From Saccoglossus kowalevskii (lineage: Eukaryota > Hemichordata > Enteropneusta > Harrimaniidae), in the NCBI RefSeq assembly GCF_000003605.2, contig NW_003119426.1, positions 942,323 through 983,399 of the forward strand: DNA of 41,077 nucleotides, given 5' to 3'. Each line of letters opens with the position of its first letter. Position 1 is the first letter of the stretch. The notes beneath the pieces are model-generated. The model was not told the origin of the DNA. It did not search any database and was given only the letters and a program-made list of their open reading frames with translations. Positions 23,801 to 36,265 of this stretch are shown here, piece by piece. The translations under genes were made by a program, and so were the position numbers.

Positions 23801-25437
23801 CACTGGCAATGCAATAAAACTGTGCCTTCTCTGGCAATGCAATAAAAGTATGCCCTCTCTGGCAATGCAATTAAACTATGCCCTCTCTGGCAATGCAATA
23901 AAACTATACACTTGCTGACAATGCAATAAAACTGTGCCCTCTCTGGCAATGCAATAAAAGTATGCCCTCACTGGCAATGCACTAAAACTATGCCCTCACT
24001 GGCAATGCAATAAAACTGTGCCTTCTCTGGCAATGCAATAAAAGTATGCCCTCTCTGGCAATGCAATTAAACTATGCCCTCTCTGGCAATGCAATTAAAC
24101 TATGCCCTCTCTGGCAATGCAATAAAACTATGCCCTCGCTGGCAATGCAATAAAAGTATGCCCTCGCTGGCAATGCAATAAAACTATGCCCTCGCTGGCA
24201 ATGCAATGAAAGTATGCCCTCGCTGGCAATGCAATAAAACTATGCCCTCGCTGACAATGTAATGAAAGTATGCCATCGCTGGCAATGCAATAAAACTGCC
24301 CTCTCTGGCAATGCAATGAAACTATGCCCTCGCTGGCAATGCAATGAAAGTATGCCCTCGCTGGCAATGTAATTATTGTATGCCCTCTATGACAGCACAA
24401 TGAAAACAACATACCTACAGGGTATTAGATGTTACAGTTATTTCCATAAAAAAAAGCATAATAGAACACCTGCAACATTATTTTTGTCATGCTCTTGTGC
24501 ATTTCATGAATATTTCTACAGATAACAGACTGTGAGCTTCTCCAGTGTCGAACACATGTATCTGAATTCCTAGTGTTGTACGGATCACCACGAATGAGAA
24601 TTCCAAGGAGTAAACTGACTTGGGTTATATCTTCACGTACTGCCAGACAGCTACAGTTCAGTGCCCAGTGTGTGACTGGTTTACCTACTATACATGAACA
24701 TCAAGTATTCGCTGATTCATCAGCAGGGGAGGACTCCTGTAACAGGTACGGTATTTATACTGCCTATAGTGAAGTACTCTCTAATGACGACACAATCATC
24801 GTTATCAAAATATAACTTTCTCTGTGACGTCACCAATGTCTGGTAGATGCTGCGAGAGAGAAATAACCTCAGAAGGGAAAACCTTTTGAAATACTGCCTG
24901 TGATGGGATTCAAATTCATGCATATCTTGACAAGATTTCTGATGCACCGGTTTAATGAAATCAGCTGTATGTTTGCAATTCAGTCAGGAGTTGACTGAAA
25001 ATATTGAATTTGTCGTTTTTGTTGATTGAAGGCTTGCAGTCACCAAAATGGGGAGGGGGGAGGAGAATATTCAACTCCACTCTACCTGACATGCACTCAA
25101 AATTACATTTGTAAAGTTTCAATAATAAACTTTCCATTCTTGTATTCCTGTATGATTTACACCTTCATTTATCTATTTCAGTTCCGTGGACGACTCTTCT
25201 GCATCCTCATCACCACCGCCACCGCCACCATACCGACCATTTCACACCCATGGAGTAGAAGATGAGGATTTCCCTTGTACAGAGGTAGTGTCAACAAGCG
25301 AAGACGGCTTAGAAGTAAATAACTTTTGTGTTGACCGGTCGTTGATCTTTGAATTCAAGACAGAAAACCCGCTACATTGCCAGTTACATAATATTTACAC
25401 AAGTGCGTCAAACAAGACGGTCTCAAACGCATCGTAG
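14835..25437 (+). CDS. CCNG: Cyclin G, complete, seven coding exons, 400 aa
   Basis: Cyclin G family member, an unconventional cyclin linked in animals to cell-cycle arrest, PP2A and stress responses. Exons: 14835-14957, 18142-18282, 20107-20181, 20691-20957, 22040-22156, 24522-24745 and 25182-25437. Introns are GT-AG and phase 0, except the last (phase 2). The ATG is the first base of its exon. Residues 1-41 form the N-terminal helix (HLLCSLQKLLSKE). The cyclin box runs from about 50 to 160 (PSETF, VMDRFLSILK, RPRHMACIT, MQRIILEKLEWDL) and the second helical half from about 161 to 250. The G-family signature KLTWVISSRTARQL followed by LPTIHEH lies near residues 273-300. K107 is present, but Q138 replaces the usual CDK-contacting Glu. 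The C-terminus is acidic and Ser-rich, with six prolines then Tyr (327-333; a PPxY motif), and is longer than the human G1 and G2 tails. The stop is TAG. The gene is divergent from CCNI. Confidence 0.95.
14958..18141 (+). other. CCNG intron between coding exons 1 and 2
   Basis: Besides the degenerate array at 15255-15960 it holds poly-T/poly-A runs and a poly-G run near 17850. No other element was recognised. Short open frames here lack splice or homology support. Confidence 0.6.
15255..15960. repeat. Degenerate tandem repeat, about five units near 140 bp
   Basis: Recurring words include GCATAATAATTACCTA, TTTGCATA, GATGAAATTTGGTATATAGA, GGACAATGCACAGA and CTTTTCCA. It is an old, diverged array in CCNG coding intron 1. 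Nothing coding is seen. Confidence 0.6.
19387..19440. repeat. Long imperfect hairpin
   Basis: GCGCCCTCAC at 19387-19396 is a perfect inverted match to GTGAGGGCGC at 19431-19440. Inside, AGACAGACAT pairs imperfectly with ATGTCTGAGTTTGTC. It could be a tiny foldback transposon. It is GC-rich in an AT-rich intron. Confidence 0.65.
19768..19974. mobile_element. MITE family A, copy 4
   Basis: Starts CTGTAGAATACTTATTTTT and ends AAGTATTTGACAG followed by TA. It is more diverged than copy 2. It lies in CCNG intron 2, about 130 bases before the 25-codon exon. Confidence 0.75.
20392..20404 (+). promoter_or_regulatory. CTCF-like motif
   Basis: CCACTAGATGGCG fits the CTCF core consensus CCASYAGRKGGCR at every position. 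It lies in the 509-base CCNG intron 3, which otherwise holds nothing recognisable. Confidence 0.35.
20958..22039 (+). other. CCNG intron 4, no recognised element except a CTCF-like motif
   Basis: AT-rich unique-looking sequence. The minus strand at 21724-21742 reads CCAGCAATGGGGGCGCTG, similar to the long CTCF consensus but with two extra bases. A TTAATTAA-rich stretch and short open frames were seen and not called. Confidence 0.5.
22157..23438 (+). other. CCNG intron 5, left part
   Basis: Contains a short TG microsatellite (about 22517-22531) and one isolated unit resembling the downstream 28-bp minisatellite (22826-22855, with AATAAAAGTATGCCCTCTAT). The rest is unassigned, with wording like that of common invertebrate tandem repeats (ACATGGTACATATTTAGATG). 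Confidence 0.55.
23439..24400. repeat. 28-bp minisatellite, about 34 units
   Basis: Unit CTGGCAATGCAATAAAAGTA plus TGCCCTCT, with recurrent variants (ACTATACACTTGCTGA, GCACTAAAA, GCAATTAAA). A seven-unit block of 196 bases is repeated: the variant at 23701 recurs at 23897. Near the right end one unit is shortened by about four bases. It lies wholly in CCNG intron 5 and ends about 120 bases before exon 6. Because 28 is not divisible by three, long open frames arise by frame rotation and are not genes. Confidence 0.95.
24746..25181 (+). other. CCNG intron 6, nothing recognised
   Basis: 436 bases from the donor AG|GTACGG to the acceptor ATTTCAG, with no repeat or motif noted. Confidence 0.6.
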
Positions 25438-26935
25438 TGTACGTCATCATTTATTTACAGTGCTACAGTTGTCGCACTTTGTTATTTTGTGATGTAGGTC
25501 CTTGGAAACCTGTATATGTAAGATGCTGGTACATGTACCTGAAACAAGCAACAACTTTAGGGTTATAATACAAGGTAAAATTTGGTTTTCCAATCCATTA
25601 TACAATGAATAACTTTTCTCAGTAAATTTGTTGTTTGGTCAAGACTAGTTTCATTGCATTTAAATTACACCGTGCTATGCAATGAATGTCAAATTCATCT
25701 TTTCAGTCTCAAATTTTGCAAATCAACATCAATCTGCAGTGCAATAGTGATTTGTTATCACGAGAATACCATGATGAAGGCAGTACGTGATTGTATCGAA
25801 TGACGTATAGCGATTAAAGATTTCATCCCTCACTGCCTTTATATATTATTGTCACATCAGAGGTAACCGAAGAGAAATGTTGGAATTACGACATGTAATT
25901 TATCTGGAACCATTCAATGTTAGTGATGCATACTTTTATGTAGTGCCAAATTCTGTTGTATTTGGTGCTAGATGTATCATAATAGAGGTTCAAATCTGAA
26001 ATTCTATTGAAAAAAAAAAACTTACTTAAGCCCCTTTTCCAGAAATGTGAGCTTTTATGTTTATTTTCAATGTTTGTGAACTTTATTCATCAGAAAGTAT
26101 TAAAAAACAGTTTGTTTTTTGTTCTTAAATGAAAAAAAAATTATTATTTAAAATGAATTTTATAAAGTAAATATTATTTTATGAATGTACGAATAGATAT
26201 TTTTAAATCTAAATTGTATTTTTTAAATATTTATAGAAAAACACATTTTATCACTATTTTGAAAGCAATTCCATCTTGCAGTTAAAGGACAATGGTTGCA
26301 ATGCACCATGGTACCACCTAATATATACGCATGTAAATATTGTATGCAATGTATATTTATGTGGGGTGGGATGTCTATATCTAGCTTGATTTTCAACTTT
26401 ATTTTAAGTGAAAATCGAAATTGAATACTTGCAGGCTGACCTTTCGTTGTATTTGATGACTTGTGAAAATGCAGAAAATTTGAAAACACTACAAATTATT
26501 GATGTTTTTCTGCATGAAAGGTTTCTCTATCTAATGTACAAAAGCAAAATAAAAGAACACAAAAATGGATTCCATCCTGAAGTTAGCATATGACAAATGG
26601 AATGCATCATATATGGTTTATTAACGCATCACTTGCTGAAAGTCTCCACAGCTAGCCAATCAGGAGACAATGTGTGAACTTAAGAAGAATGTACTTTGTG
26701 TTTTCTGTAATCTGTATTCAGTCAGATCAGTTATTTATAACGAGACATATTTATATATATTTATAAATTTATGAACACTATGCAACTTTTAATACAAGAT
26801 TTGTTATGCACCATTACTGCAATTTTATAATTGATATTTTATGTTCATTATTTTTTATGAATAATTTCTGTATAATATTTTATAAATGTGTTTGTAATTT
26901 ACTTAGTTCGAAATAAAAAGAATTTACCAATGACT
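25438..26935 (+). other. CCNG: CCNG 3' UTR with AU-rich cluster and poly(A) signal
   Basis: Very AT-rich sequence with no convincing ORF follows the stop. AATAAA at 26912-26917 is the best terminal poly(A) signal. Another AATAAA-like hexamer near 26550 could give a shorter form. Four ATTTA pentamers occur at 26733-26771, resembling AU-rich instability elements found in short-lived cyclin mRNAs. Confidence 0.55.
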
Positions 26936-27210
26936 ATAATAATTATGAATAAAGGAAAAGGGATGAATTGAGAGACAAATTGCCAAAAAAATGAGGTTGT
27001 TAATTGAAGACAAGACAGATGGTTTCCTATATATTCTCTAGGCAAATAAATAAATGCTGCTAGAATCAATAAATATAATACATTTAGTGGATAATATTTG
27101 ATATTCGTTGTCCTAAGTGACTATTCTTTATGACCCTCTCCCTTTAAAATTCTCCAATGATCACTCCAAGATTCATCTACATCATTAAATATTGTATGCA
27201 ACATTGCTTA

Positions 27211-27336
27211 CTTAAAGTGGAAGGGTTGTCACCTATGGACGCGCAGGAATTGAGTCTCAAGCGACAATAACAACACGCGCTAAAACCACAAAGGCTCATG
27301 GGTAGACGCTTGTTTGTAAACAATGATTCGCTTTAA
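27211..27336. mobile_element. MITE family C, copy 2
   Basis: Starts CTTAAAGTGGAAGGGTTGTC and contains GGAATTGAGTCTCAAGCGA and AACAACACGCGCTAAAA. Ends GATTCGCTTTAA. It lies about 275 bases beyond the CCNG poly(A) signal. Confidence 0.7.
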
Positions 27337-27706
27337 CCACATATGTTCTACTGTACAACCTTTCATCATTTAAGACGTGTCATCGTACAATATGACACAC
27401 GGCAAATGGTTAGCATTTGTCAATATGTTAATCAAAACAGTTTATCGTTTTGATTTTCATAAATAGAAAATAACTCAATTGAACATTATACAGATGATAC
27501 GACTATGGACATCGAATTTAGAATTGTGTGTAACAACCTGCAAATTGGCATACTTTCCCCACAAAGGTACAAACATGACCTGGAATTACATTTAGAAATG
27601 TGAACACAATTTTAAGATAGAAACAAACTTGAGTATGCATGTAGTATTTATATATAACAATGGTCTAAAGGATTATGTCTGGAACCTTTCAGTAGCTACA
27701 CTTACT

Positions 27707-27971
27707 AGCGGTGGACAACACCTCTACACAGGCGTGAGATATGGGTGTCGTATGAACAAAGATGGCTACCCGGTACTCTGATTGTAGCGCAGACCTACGA
27801 TTACAAAACTGAGACGTTACAAACTTTAACAAGGTAATTAGTGCATGTCACACCCAGGTCAAATCTCATACTTGTGATTTCCGTTAGAATAGCACATTGG
27901 ATTACGGGAAATCCAATGTTTATCAACACAAATGTCAAACACACGTGGCGCGACGACCATCGTCCTTTAAG
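27707..27971. mobile_element. MITE family B, copy 4 (diverged)
   Basis: Shares AACAAAGATGGC, GAGACGTTACAA, GGTAATTAGTGCATGTC and the right terminus GGCGCGACGACCATCGTCC. The left terminus is degraded. In the intergenic space between CCNG and PDGF/VEGF. Confidence 0.6.
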
Positions 27972-28060
27972 ACTGAATTCTGTTTACGCGAGTGATAAAA
28001 TACGAAACTTGCTAAAAAAAATATGACTACGCAGTGCTTGTAGCGTACGACTTGGTAATA

Positions 28061-28110
28061 AATATATATATATATATATATATATAAATATATATATATA
28101 TGTATATATA
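28061..28110. repeat. TA microsatellite
   Basis: Nearly pure alternating TA interrupted by single AAATA and TG steps. Confidence 0.95.
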
Positions 28111-28852
28111 GCAGCAAATGGTTAACATAACGTTCGTACACCTTTTGACAAATATTTGCAACAAAACATAGTCAAATGGATTAAAAGCTGGACATGGTTG
28201 TTCCCCTAGTTTAGAACAAATAGGAAGTCTGCAGCTCTTGTTTGGTTTTATATGTCTAATTTTGAATGGATAAAATACAAAAATTGAATTTGTTGTTAAA
28301 GTTCTAGTTTTTATCTTAGTCTGGGTCTTTTATCAAATGCTATAAACACATCTATTTTGTTCTGTACTGCAGAGAAACTTTGAATCTATAAATTTTCCCA
28401 TGAGTGACGCCCTCGAGCGACATAATTCTCAGTGATGTCAAAATTACGTAGTTTAAACCTACAAAATACCGTTGAAATACTCAGTATACAACTCAGCTTG
28501 GCAGTCTAGTCGTACGCAATTTAGAGCTAATCCTTAAATTGACTGAAGTCGAAGACCAAAACCATATATACGCTATAAACTGGGTCATTTGAACATCATT
28601 ATGCAACAGATGCACCTTGACTCAAGAGAGCATAACCTTCGGGACACGGTGCATGAAAGTTATCATGTGTATGCACGATTTTACTCAACATATTTCTCAA
28701 GAAAAGTACTATTTTAGTATCTATTCCCTCAACTTTGATAAAATTTAACTTATGTGACGTGACTGATAACATACCTGTATCACGAGACACATGGGTGCGT
28801 ATACTTAGTATGCCATTAGACAATCAATCATGATATACACAGTTAAATAACA

Positions 28853-28858
28853 TTTATT
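28853..28858 (-). terminator. Poly(A) signal candidate of the PDGF/VEGF gene
   Basis: AATAAA on the minus strand, about 300 bases beyond the TAG stop at 29158-29160. It would give a short AT-rich 3' UTR. It is chosen because it is the nearest good hexamer. Confidence 0.45.
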
Positions 28859-29157
28859 ACATAAGACGTATTTTACAATATTTTGTGACTATAAAAATAT
28901 AAAGCATATATATATATAATGTCTATTTTGCTTAGTTACTGAAATTACTCAAAGAAGCATTCCGTCAATAGAGGGCGCTATTTATAAGAGCGGTCAAATT
29001 GAAAAACGACAAATCAGCCCAGTATTAAATAACTTGAGTCACATGTGAAATGTAGTCGAGATGAACTCCTGACTTATTTACATTTGCTGAATTAATTTTT
29101 TTTCAGACACTTGAATCAGACACCTTTGTTAATGAAATATACTTGCTATAACAATGG

Positions 29158-32100
29158 CTAGACATCGCGAGGTTGTATACATTCACATGTTGGTGGCATC
29201 AATAATCTGCCAAGTGGACAATCTGTGGGTGGGCAATGTTTTACAGTAAAAGGCTTCAGACGTTCACACCTAAAAAGAAAACAGTTACCAGTAATAGTCA
29301 AAAATAACATAATACAGCGTCAGAAAATGTAAACATATCAAATGACATGAGGTCACACTACGTCAAATAAACATGACATGACATGACATGACATGGCACA
29401 ATATAACATCGCATTATAAGTACATTACACCACGTGACATTGCGTGAGATGGCATTGCGTAACATCACACTCCATGTACATTACACCACATGACATGAGA
29501 TTGCATTACGTCACGTCATAAATACATTACACGACATGACATGTGATTGCATTACGTCAAGTCATGAATACATTGCACCACATGACATGAGATTGCATTA
29601 CATCACGTCATAAATACATTACACCACATGACATGTGATTGCATTACGTCAAGTCATGAATACATTACACCACATGACATGAGATTGCATTACGTCACGT
29701 CATAAATACATTACACCACAGGACATGTGATTGCATTACGTCAAGTCATGAATACATTACACCACATGACATGAGATTGCATTAAGTCATGTCATGAATA
29801 CATTACACTACATGACATAAGATTGTGTTACGTCATGTCATAAATACATTACACCACATGACATGAGATTGCATTACGTCAAGTCATAAATACATCACAC
29901 CACATGACATGAGATTGCATTACGTCAAGTCTTAAATACTTTACACCACATGACATGAGATTGCATTACGTCAAGTCATAAATACATTACAGCACATGAC
30001 ATGAGATTGCATTACGTCAAGTCACAAATACATTACAGCACATGACATGAGATTGCATTACGTCAAGTCATAAATACAGTACACCACGTGACATGAGATT
30101 GCATAACGTCAAGTCATAAATACATTACACGACATGACATGAGATTGCATTACGTCACGTCATAAATACATTACACGACATGACATGAGATTGCATTACG
30201 TCACGTCATAAATACATTACACCACATGACATGAGATTGCATAACGTCAAGTCATAAATACATTACACCACATGACATGAGATTGCATTACGTCACGTCA
30301 TAAATACATTACACAACATGACACGAGATTGCATTACGTAACGTCATAAATACATTACACGACATGACATGAGATTGCATTACGTCACGTCATAAATACA
30401 TTACACCACATGACATGAGATTGCATAACGTCAAGTCATAAATACATTACACCACATGACATGAGATTGCATTACGTCACGTCATAAATACATTACATCA
30501 CATGACATGAGATTGCATTACGTAACGTCATAAATACATTACACCACATGACATGAGATTGCATTCCGTCAAGTCATAAATACATTACACCACATGGCAT
30601 GAGATTGCATTCCGTCACGTCATAAATACATTACACCCCACGTCATGAGATTGCATTACGTAAAGTCATAAATACATTACACCACATGGCATGAGATTGC
30701 ATTCCGTCACGTCATAAATACATTATAGCACATGATATGAGATTTCATTACGTCAAGTCTTAAATACATTACAGCACATGACATGAGATTGCATTACGTC
30801 AAGTCATAACCACATTACAGCACATGACATGAGATTGCATTACGTCAAGTCATAAATACATTACAGCACATGACATGAGATTGCATTACGTCAAGTCACA
30901 AATACATTACAGCACATGACATGAGATTGCATTACGTCAAGTCATAAATACATTACACCACGTGACATGAGATTGCATAACGTCAAGTCATAAATACATT
31001 ACACGACATGACATGACATGAGATTGCATTACGTCACGTCATAAATACATTACACGACATGACATGAGATTGCATTACGTCACGTCATAAATACATTACA
31101 CAACATGACACAAGATTGCATAACGTCAAGTCATAAATCCATTACACCACATGACATGAGATTGCATTACGTCACGTCATAAATACATTACACCACATGA
31201 CATGAGATTGCATTACGTAACGTCATAAATACATTACACCACATGACGTGAGATTGCATTACGTCAAGTCATAAATACATTACACCACATGACATGAGAT
31301 TGCATTACGTCACGTCATAAATACATTACACGACACGACATGAGATTGCATTACGTCACGTCATAAATACATTACACCACATGACATGTGATTGCATTAC
31401 GTCAAGTCATGAATACATTGCACCACATGACATGAGATTGCATTACATCACGTCATAAATACATTACACCACATGACATGTGATTGCATTACGTCAAGTC
31501 ATGAATACATTACGCCACATGACATGAGATTGCATTACGTCACGTCATAAATACATTACACCACAGGACATGTGATTGCATTACGTCAAGTCATGAATAC
31601 ATTACACCACATGACACAAGATTGCATTAAGTCATTTCATGAATACATTACATTACATTACATGACATAAGATTGTATTACGTCATGTCATAAATACATT
31701 ACACCACATGGCATGAGATTGTATTACGTCACGTCATAAATACATTACAGCACATGATATGAGATTGCATTACGTCAAGTCTTAAATACATTACAGCACA
31801 TGACATGAGATTGCATTACGTCAAGTCATAAATACATTACAGCACATGACATGAGATTGCATTACGTCAAGTCATAAATACATTACAGCACATGACATGA
31901 GATTGCATTACGTCAAGTCACAAATACATTACAGCACATGACATGAGATTGCATTACGTCAAGTCATAAATACATTACACCACGTGACATGAGATTGCAT
32001 AACGTCAAATCATAAATACATTACACGACATGACATGAGATTGCATTACGTCACGTCATAAATACATTACACGACATGACATGAGATTGCATTACGTCAC

Positions 32101-35100
32101 GTCATAAATACATTACACCACATGACATGAGATTGCATTACGTCAACTCATAAATACATTACACCACATGACATGAGATTGCATTACGTCACGTCATAAA
32201 TACATTACACCACATGACATGAGATTGCATTACGTAACGTCATAAATACATTACACCTCATGACGTGAGATTGCATTACGTCAAGTCATAAAAACATTAC
32301 ACCACATGACATGAGATTGCATTACGTCACGTCATAAATACATTACACCACATGACATGAGATTGCATTACGTCACGTCATAAATACATTACACCACATG
32401 ACATGAGATTGCATTACGTAACGTCATAAATACATTACACCACATGGCATGAGATTGCATTCCATCACGTCATAAATACATTACACCCCACGTCATGAGA
32501 TTGCATTACGTCACATCGTAAATACATTACAGCACATGACATGAGATTGCATTACGTCACGTCATAAATACATTACACCCCACGTCATGAGATTGCATTA
32601 CGTCACATCATAAATACATTACACCGCACGACATGAGATTGCATTACGTCACGTAATAAATACATTACACCACATGACATGAGATTGCATTACGTCAAGT
32701 CATAAATACATCACACCACATGACATGAGATTGCATTACGTCAAGTCTTAAATACTTTACACCACATGACATGAGATTGCATTACGTCACATCACAAATA
32801 CATTACACCACATGACATGAGATTACATTACGTCAAGTCATAAATACATTACACCACATGACATGAGATTGCATTACGTCAAGTCATAAATACATTACAC
32901 CTCACGTCATGAGATTGCATTACGTCACGTCATAAATACATTACACCCCACGTCATGAGATTGCATTACGTCACATCATAAATACATTACACCACACGAC
33001 ATGAGATTGCATTACGTCACATCATAAATACATTACATCACACCACATAAGATTGCATTACGTCACATCATAAATACATTACACCACATGACATGAGATT
33101 CATTACATCATAATATAAATGCATTACATTTCATGGCATAAGATCGTATTGTATCACATTACATTCAATGTGCATTACGTCAAATGACATGAGATTGCAT
33201 TACGTCATATCACATTATAAAAAAAACTTTTAAAAGTAAAGTGAATATCAGTTTAGATTGATCTATTTTTAACACAGAATAAACATGTTACGTTACGTTA
33301 CATTACATTCCATTACGTCACGTTAAGTTATATACCTGCACTTGTCGATATTCCACACGTAGCCTTCCTTACAGCTGATCGTTCTTTTACATTCACATTG
33401 ACATGTGGAATCGTCCCACATTTTTTTTCTGGGGTAACATATCCTACAGGGCAAAACAACCGAAATTAACCGACTAACACATGCCAAATGGAAGCTGTTA
33501 TCAGCACAATCCCCAGTAGTTTACCGATGTTACAATACGCACCGATTTGCTATAAGATTGTAGTATACTACACCTGTCAGACATCGAGGCTTTGCACAGG
33601 CAGCTACACGTGCTTTCATCCCATACTTTTCTTTCCATACACGTAACGCCCTTCTCTGGCTGTTTGCAAACACATTGACAGTTTTCATGGCGATGAATAT
33701 CCAAGTTACAATGATCTGATTTCACTTTACAGGAACATTCGCATCCTGTTTCATTCGTCAACCTGAACGTCTGTATTCCTTCCACTGGTAACGCCTCGGG
33801 GTTTTTCTGGTCGAAACTAGTTCGATACACCTGGAAAATGTACAACCTCTGATATTACAAACAATAATGCCCGGGTGGCACTCGTGACAAATTACCTACG
33901 TAGGATTTTAAAGGGCGGTGTTTGTCGCGCCGCGCATACGCGAGATATCTGAACAAAGATACCGGCTTTGGCTGTTGCGCGGCCCAACGAGTACAAACTG
34001 CGACGATATCAAGCTTTAACTAACTTTGGAGATTGAAGGGTAACGAAGGAGTCACCTGTGGTAATTAGTGTAATTCGCGCCCAGGTCAAAACTCTACTCA
34101 TGATTTTCATTGAAAGAGCGCATCAGATTATGGAAAAATTAATGTTTATCAACAAAAAAAATCACACATACGCGCGACGACCACCGCCATTTAAGTGAAA
34201 ATATATACAATCGATTTTCCGTTTTAGTAAGCAATCTTTCATCCCAGGGTATACAGTGTTTTGGACTTATTACACCAGACTAGAGTCTATGATATTGTTA
34301 TAACCCTTACATAAAAGATGTCAAACGAACATTGTATTTGATATAACCCCGGGAATACACATAGTATATTGTAGTTATCAAGATGATAAACATGACCATA
34401 CTTTTGGGGATCAGTGGCACATTGTTCAGCTATAAAACAAGTGTCACATTAATATCTTTACCAGTACCAAGTTTGTCGTTGTTAAACAATATAGAACGAA
34501 AGTGCATGTTTTAAGGATCGATAACGGGAAAACATGCGACGAGACAGATGGGTGATTTGAAAGCTTACCTTCACGTCCACGCTGTTGGTCTTAGTCGCCT
34601 CGCAGACAAATAATTCGTTGTTACAACATCCGCCACAACGATGTAGCTCCACACATGGAGGCCACAGAAATACTGCTGGGTCTCGATCTTTGGGTATCGG
34701 CACCATCGCGAGTCTTGGGACGCATGGTGGCAAATCGGCGACGATTGAATATGGGTCATCTGAGGGGAGAGAGGACACACATATGAGTATAACGATGACT
34801 GGATATCTAATACTGACCAGTTTACATACAGAATCATTAGAAACGGTATGGAACAGTTTTGAATTGTTCATATTTACATAGATTCAGACACAAAAAACGT
34901 TGGTTGGGTTAAGGTTTGTTTTTGCTTCTTCTTACCCAGACAGTCTTTGCTAGATACAGTTAACATTTCGGAGTTTTGTCAATGTTGGAACGTACTCAAA
35001 AAACGATTTTAAAATATAGGAAACCGAGGCACGCGTCGGTGATTAAAAGTTAAATATACTCTAGTGCATAATATGGAGATTCCATCATTACTTTTTTGCC

Positions 35101-36230
35101 ATGTTTCTTTCTTATTAATTACGTTGAGCTTAAGCATTCAAAAAAGAGAATGTTTGTACCTGTCTCATTTGAGTATGTTTCACTATTCACAGTGCAGCGA
35201 AATTTTAACAGTCTATAGCCAAGATTGTTTGGATAATAAAAAGCAAAAAAAAAATCACTGCCAAGTGCCCACGGACCTACATCTATACCTTAAAGGGACA
35301 CTTCCAGTTAAGCCTGATTTCACAACAAATTTAATTTCTGGATTAAAATTACAATGGATAACAAAAGATAGATTAACTTTGTAAACAACATAAACAATAG
35401 TGTCCCATGATTCTTTGGTGCAATCCCTGGGCTTAGAAGGTTCCCCTTTGATTAAGCTACCGTTATAATATAAGAAATGCCAGTAACAAAAGATCATCAC
35501 AGTATAATGGTACATAATCAACCTTTTAAAAGTCACTAGTAAATTTACTCAGCTGAATCTTGGTTAGAAAACAATGAAATAAAATGATTAAATTAATCTG
35601 GTATCAACACGTTGAAGGGTTCATTTAAAGGGTGTCCCAACAAATTAATTCAGAATACAAATTTATAAGTATAATCTTATTTTACCTCCATGGGCGTTAA
35701 AAATAAAGAGTGTACTTTGCACTTGTTTGTACATACCCATGGAAACATGACGCAATCTGGCAGGCAGCTGTGTTGTTGTTGTAATGTGTAGGTTGAAGCA
35801 TAACAATCTACACATATTTCCCCCCCCCCCCCGCATATAACGTACATGTGTACTTTGATACGGATAAATGTATATTAAGTGTATCTGATCAAACTGACCA
35901 ACATCGAACTTGGTCATAGTTGCATGTTTGTTTATACCATATATATATTAGTAACCGATCGTGTAAAAATTACTCAAGTTAACGCCTCCACAAGCGAAAA
36001 CCAATCAGTAGCCATCTCTCATTAATTATGCAAGCAAAGTACACCAACATCGAACTTGTTCATAGTTGCATGTTTGTTTATACCATATATATATTAGTAA
36101 CCGATCGTGTAAAAATTACTCGAGTTATCGCTCCCACAAGCGAAAACTAATCAGTAGCCATCTCTCATTAATTATGCAAGCAAAGTACACCAACATCGAA
36201 CTTGTTCATAGTTGCATGTTTGTTTATACC

Positions 36231-36265
<35 letters not shown>

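Larger units (their letters stand above)
26936..28850. other. Convergent intergenic region CCNG / PDGF-VEGF
   Basis: Holds MITE C copy 2, MITE B copy 4 and a TA microsatellite (28061-28110). No gene is recognised. The two flanking genes end towards each other here. Confidence 0.6.

Noticed and set aside
24128-24412. Minus-strand open frame of 94 codons across the 28-bp array
   Set aside because: It is a product of frame rotation in a 28-bp tandem repeat that has few stops. It has no splice signals and lies inside a cyclin G intron.
34571-34881. Overlapping open frames on both strands at the cystine-knot exon
   Set aside because: They are shadows of the real PDGF/VEGF exon 34759-34569, which alone has matching splice sites and the knot signature.
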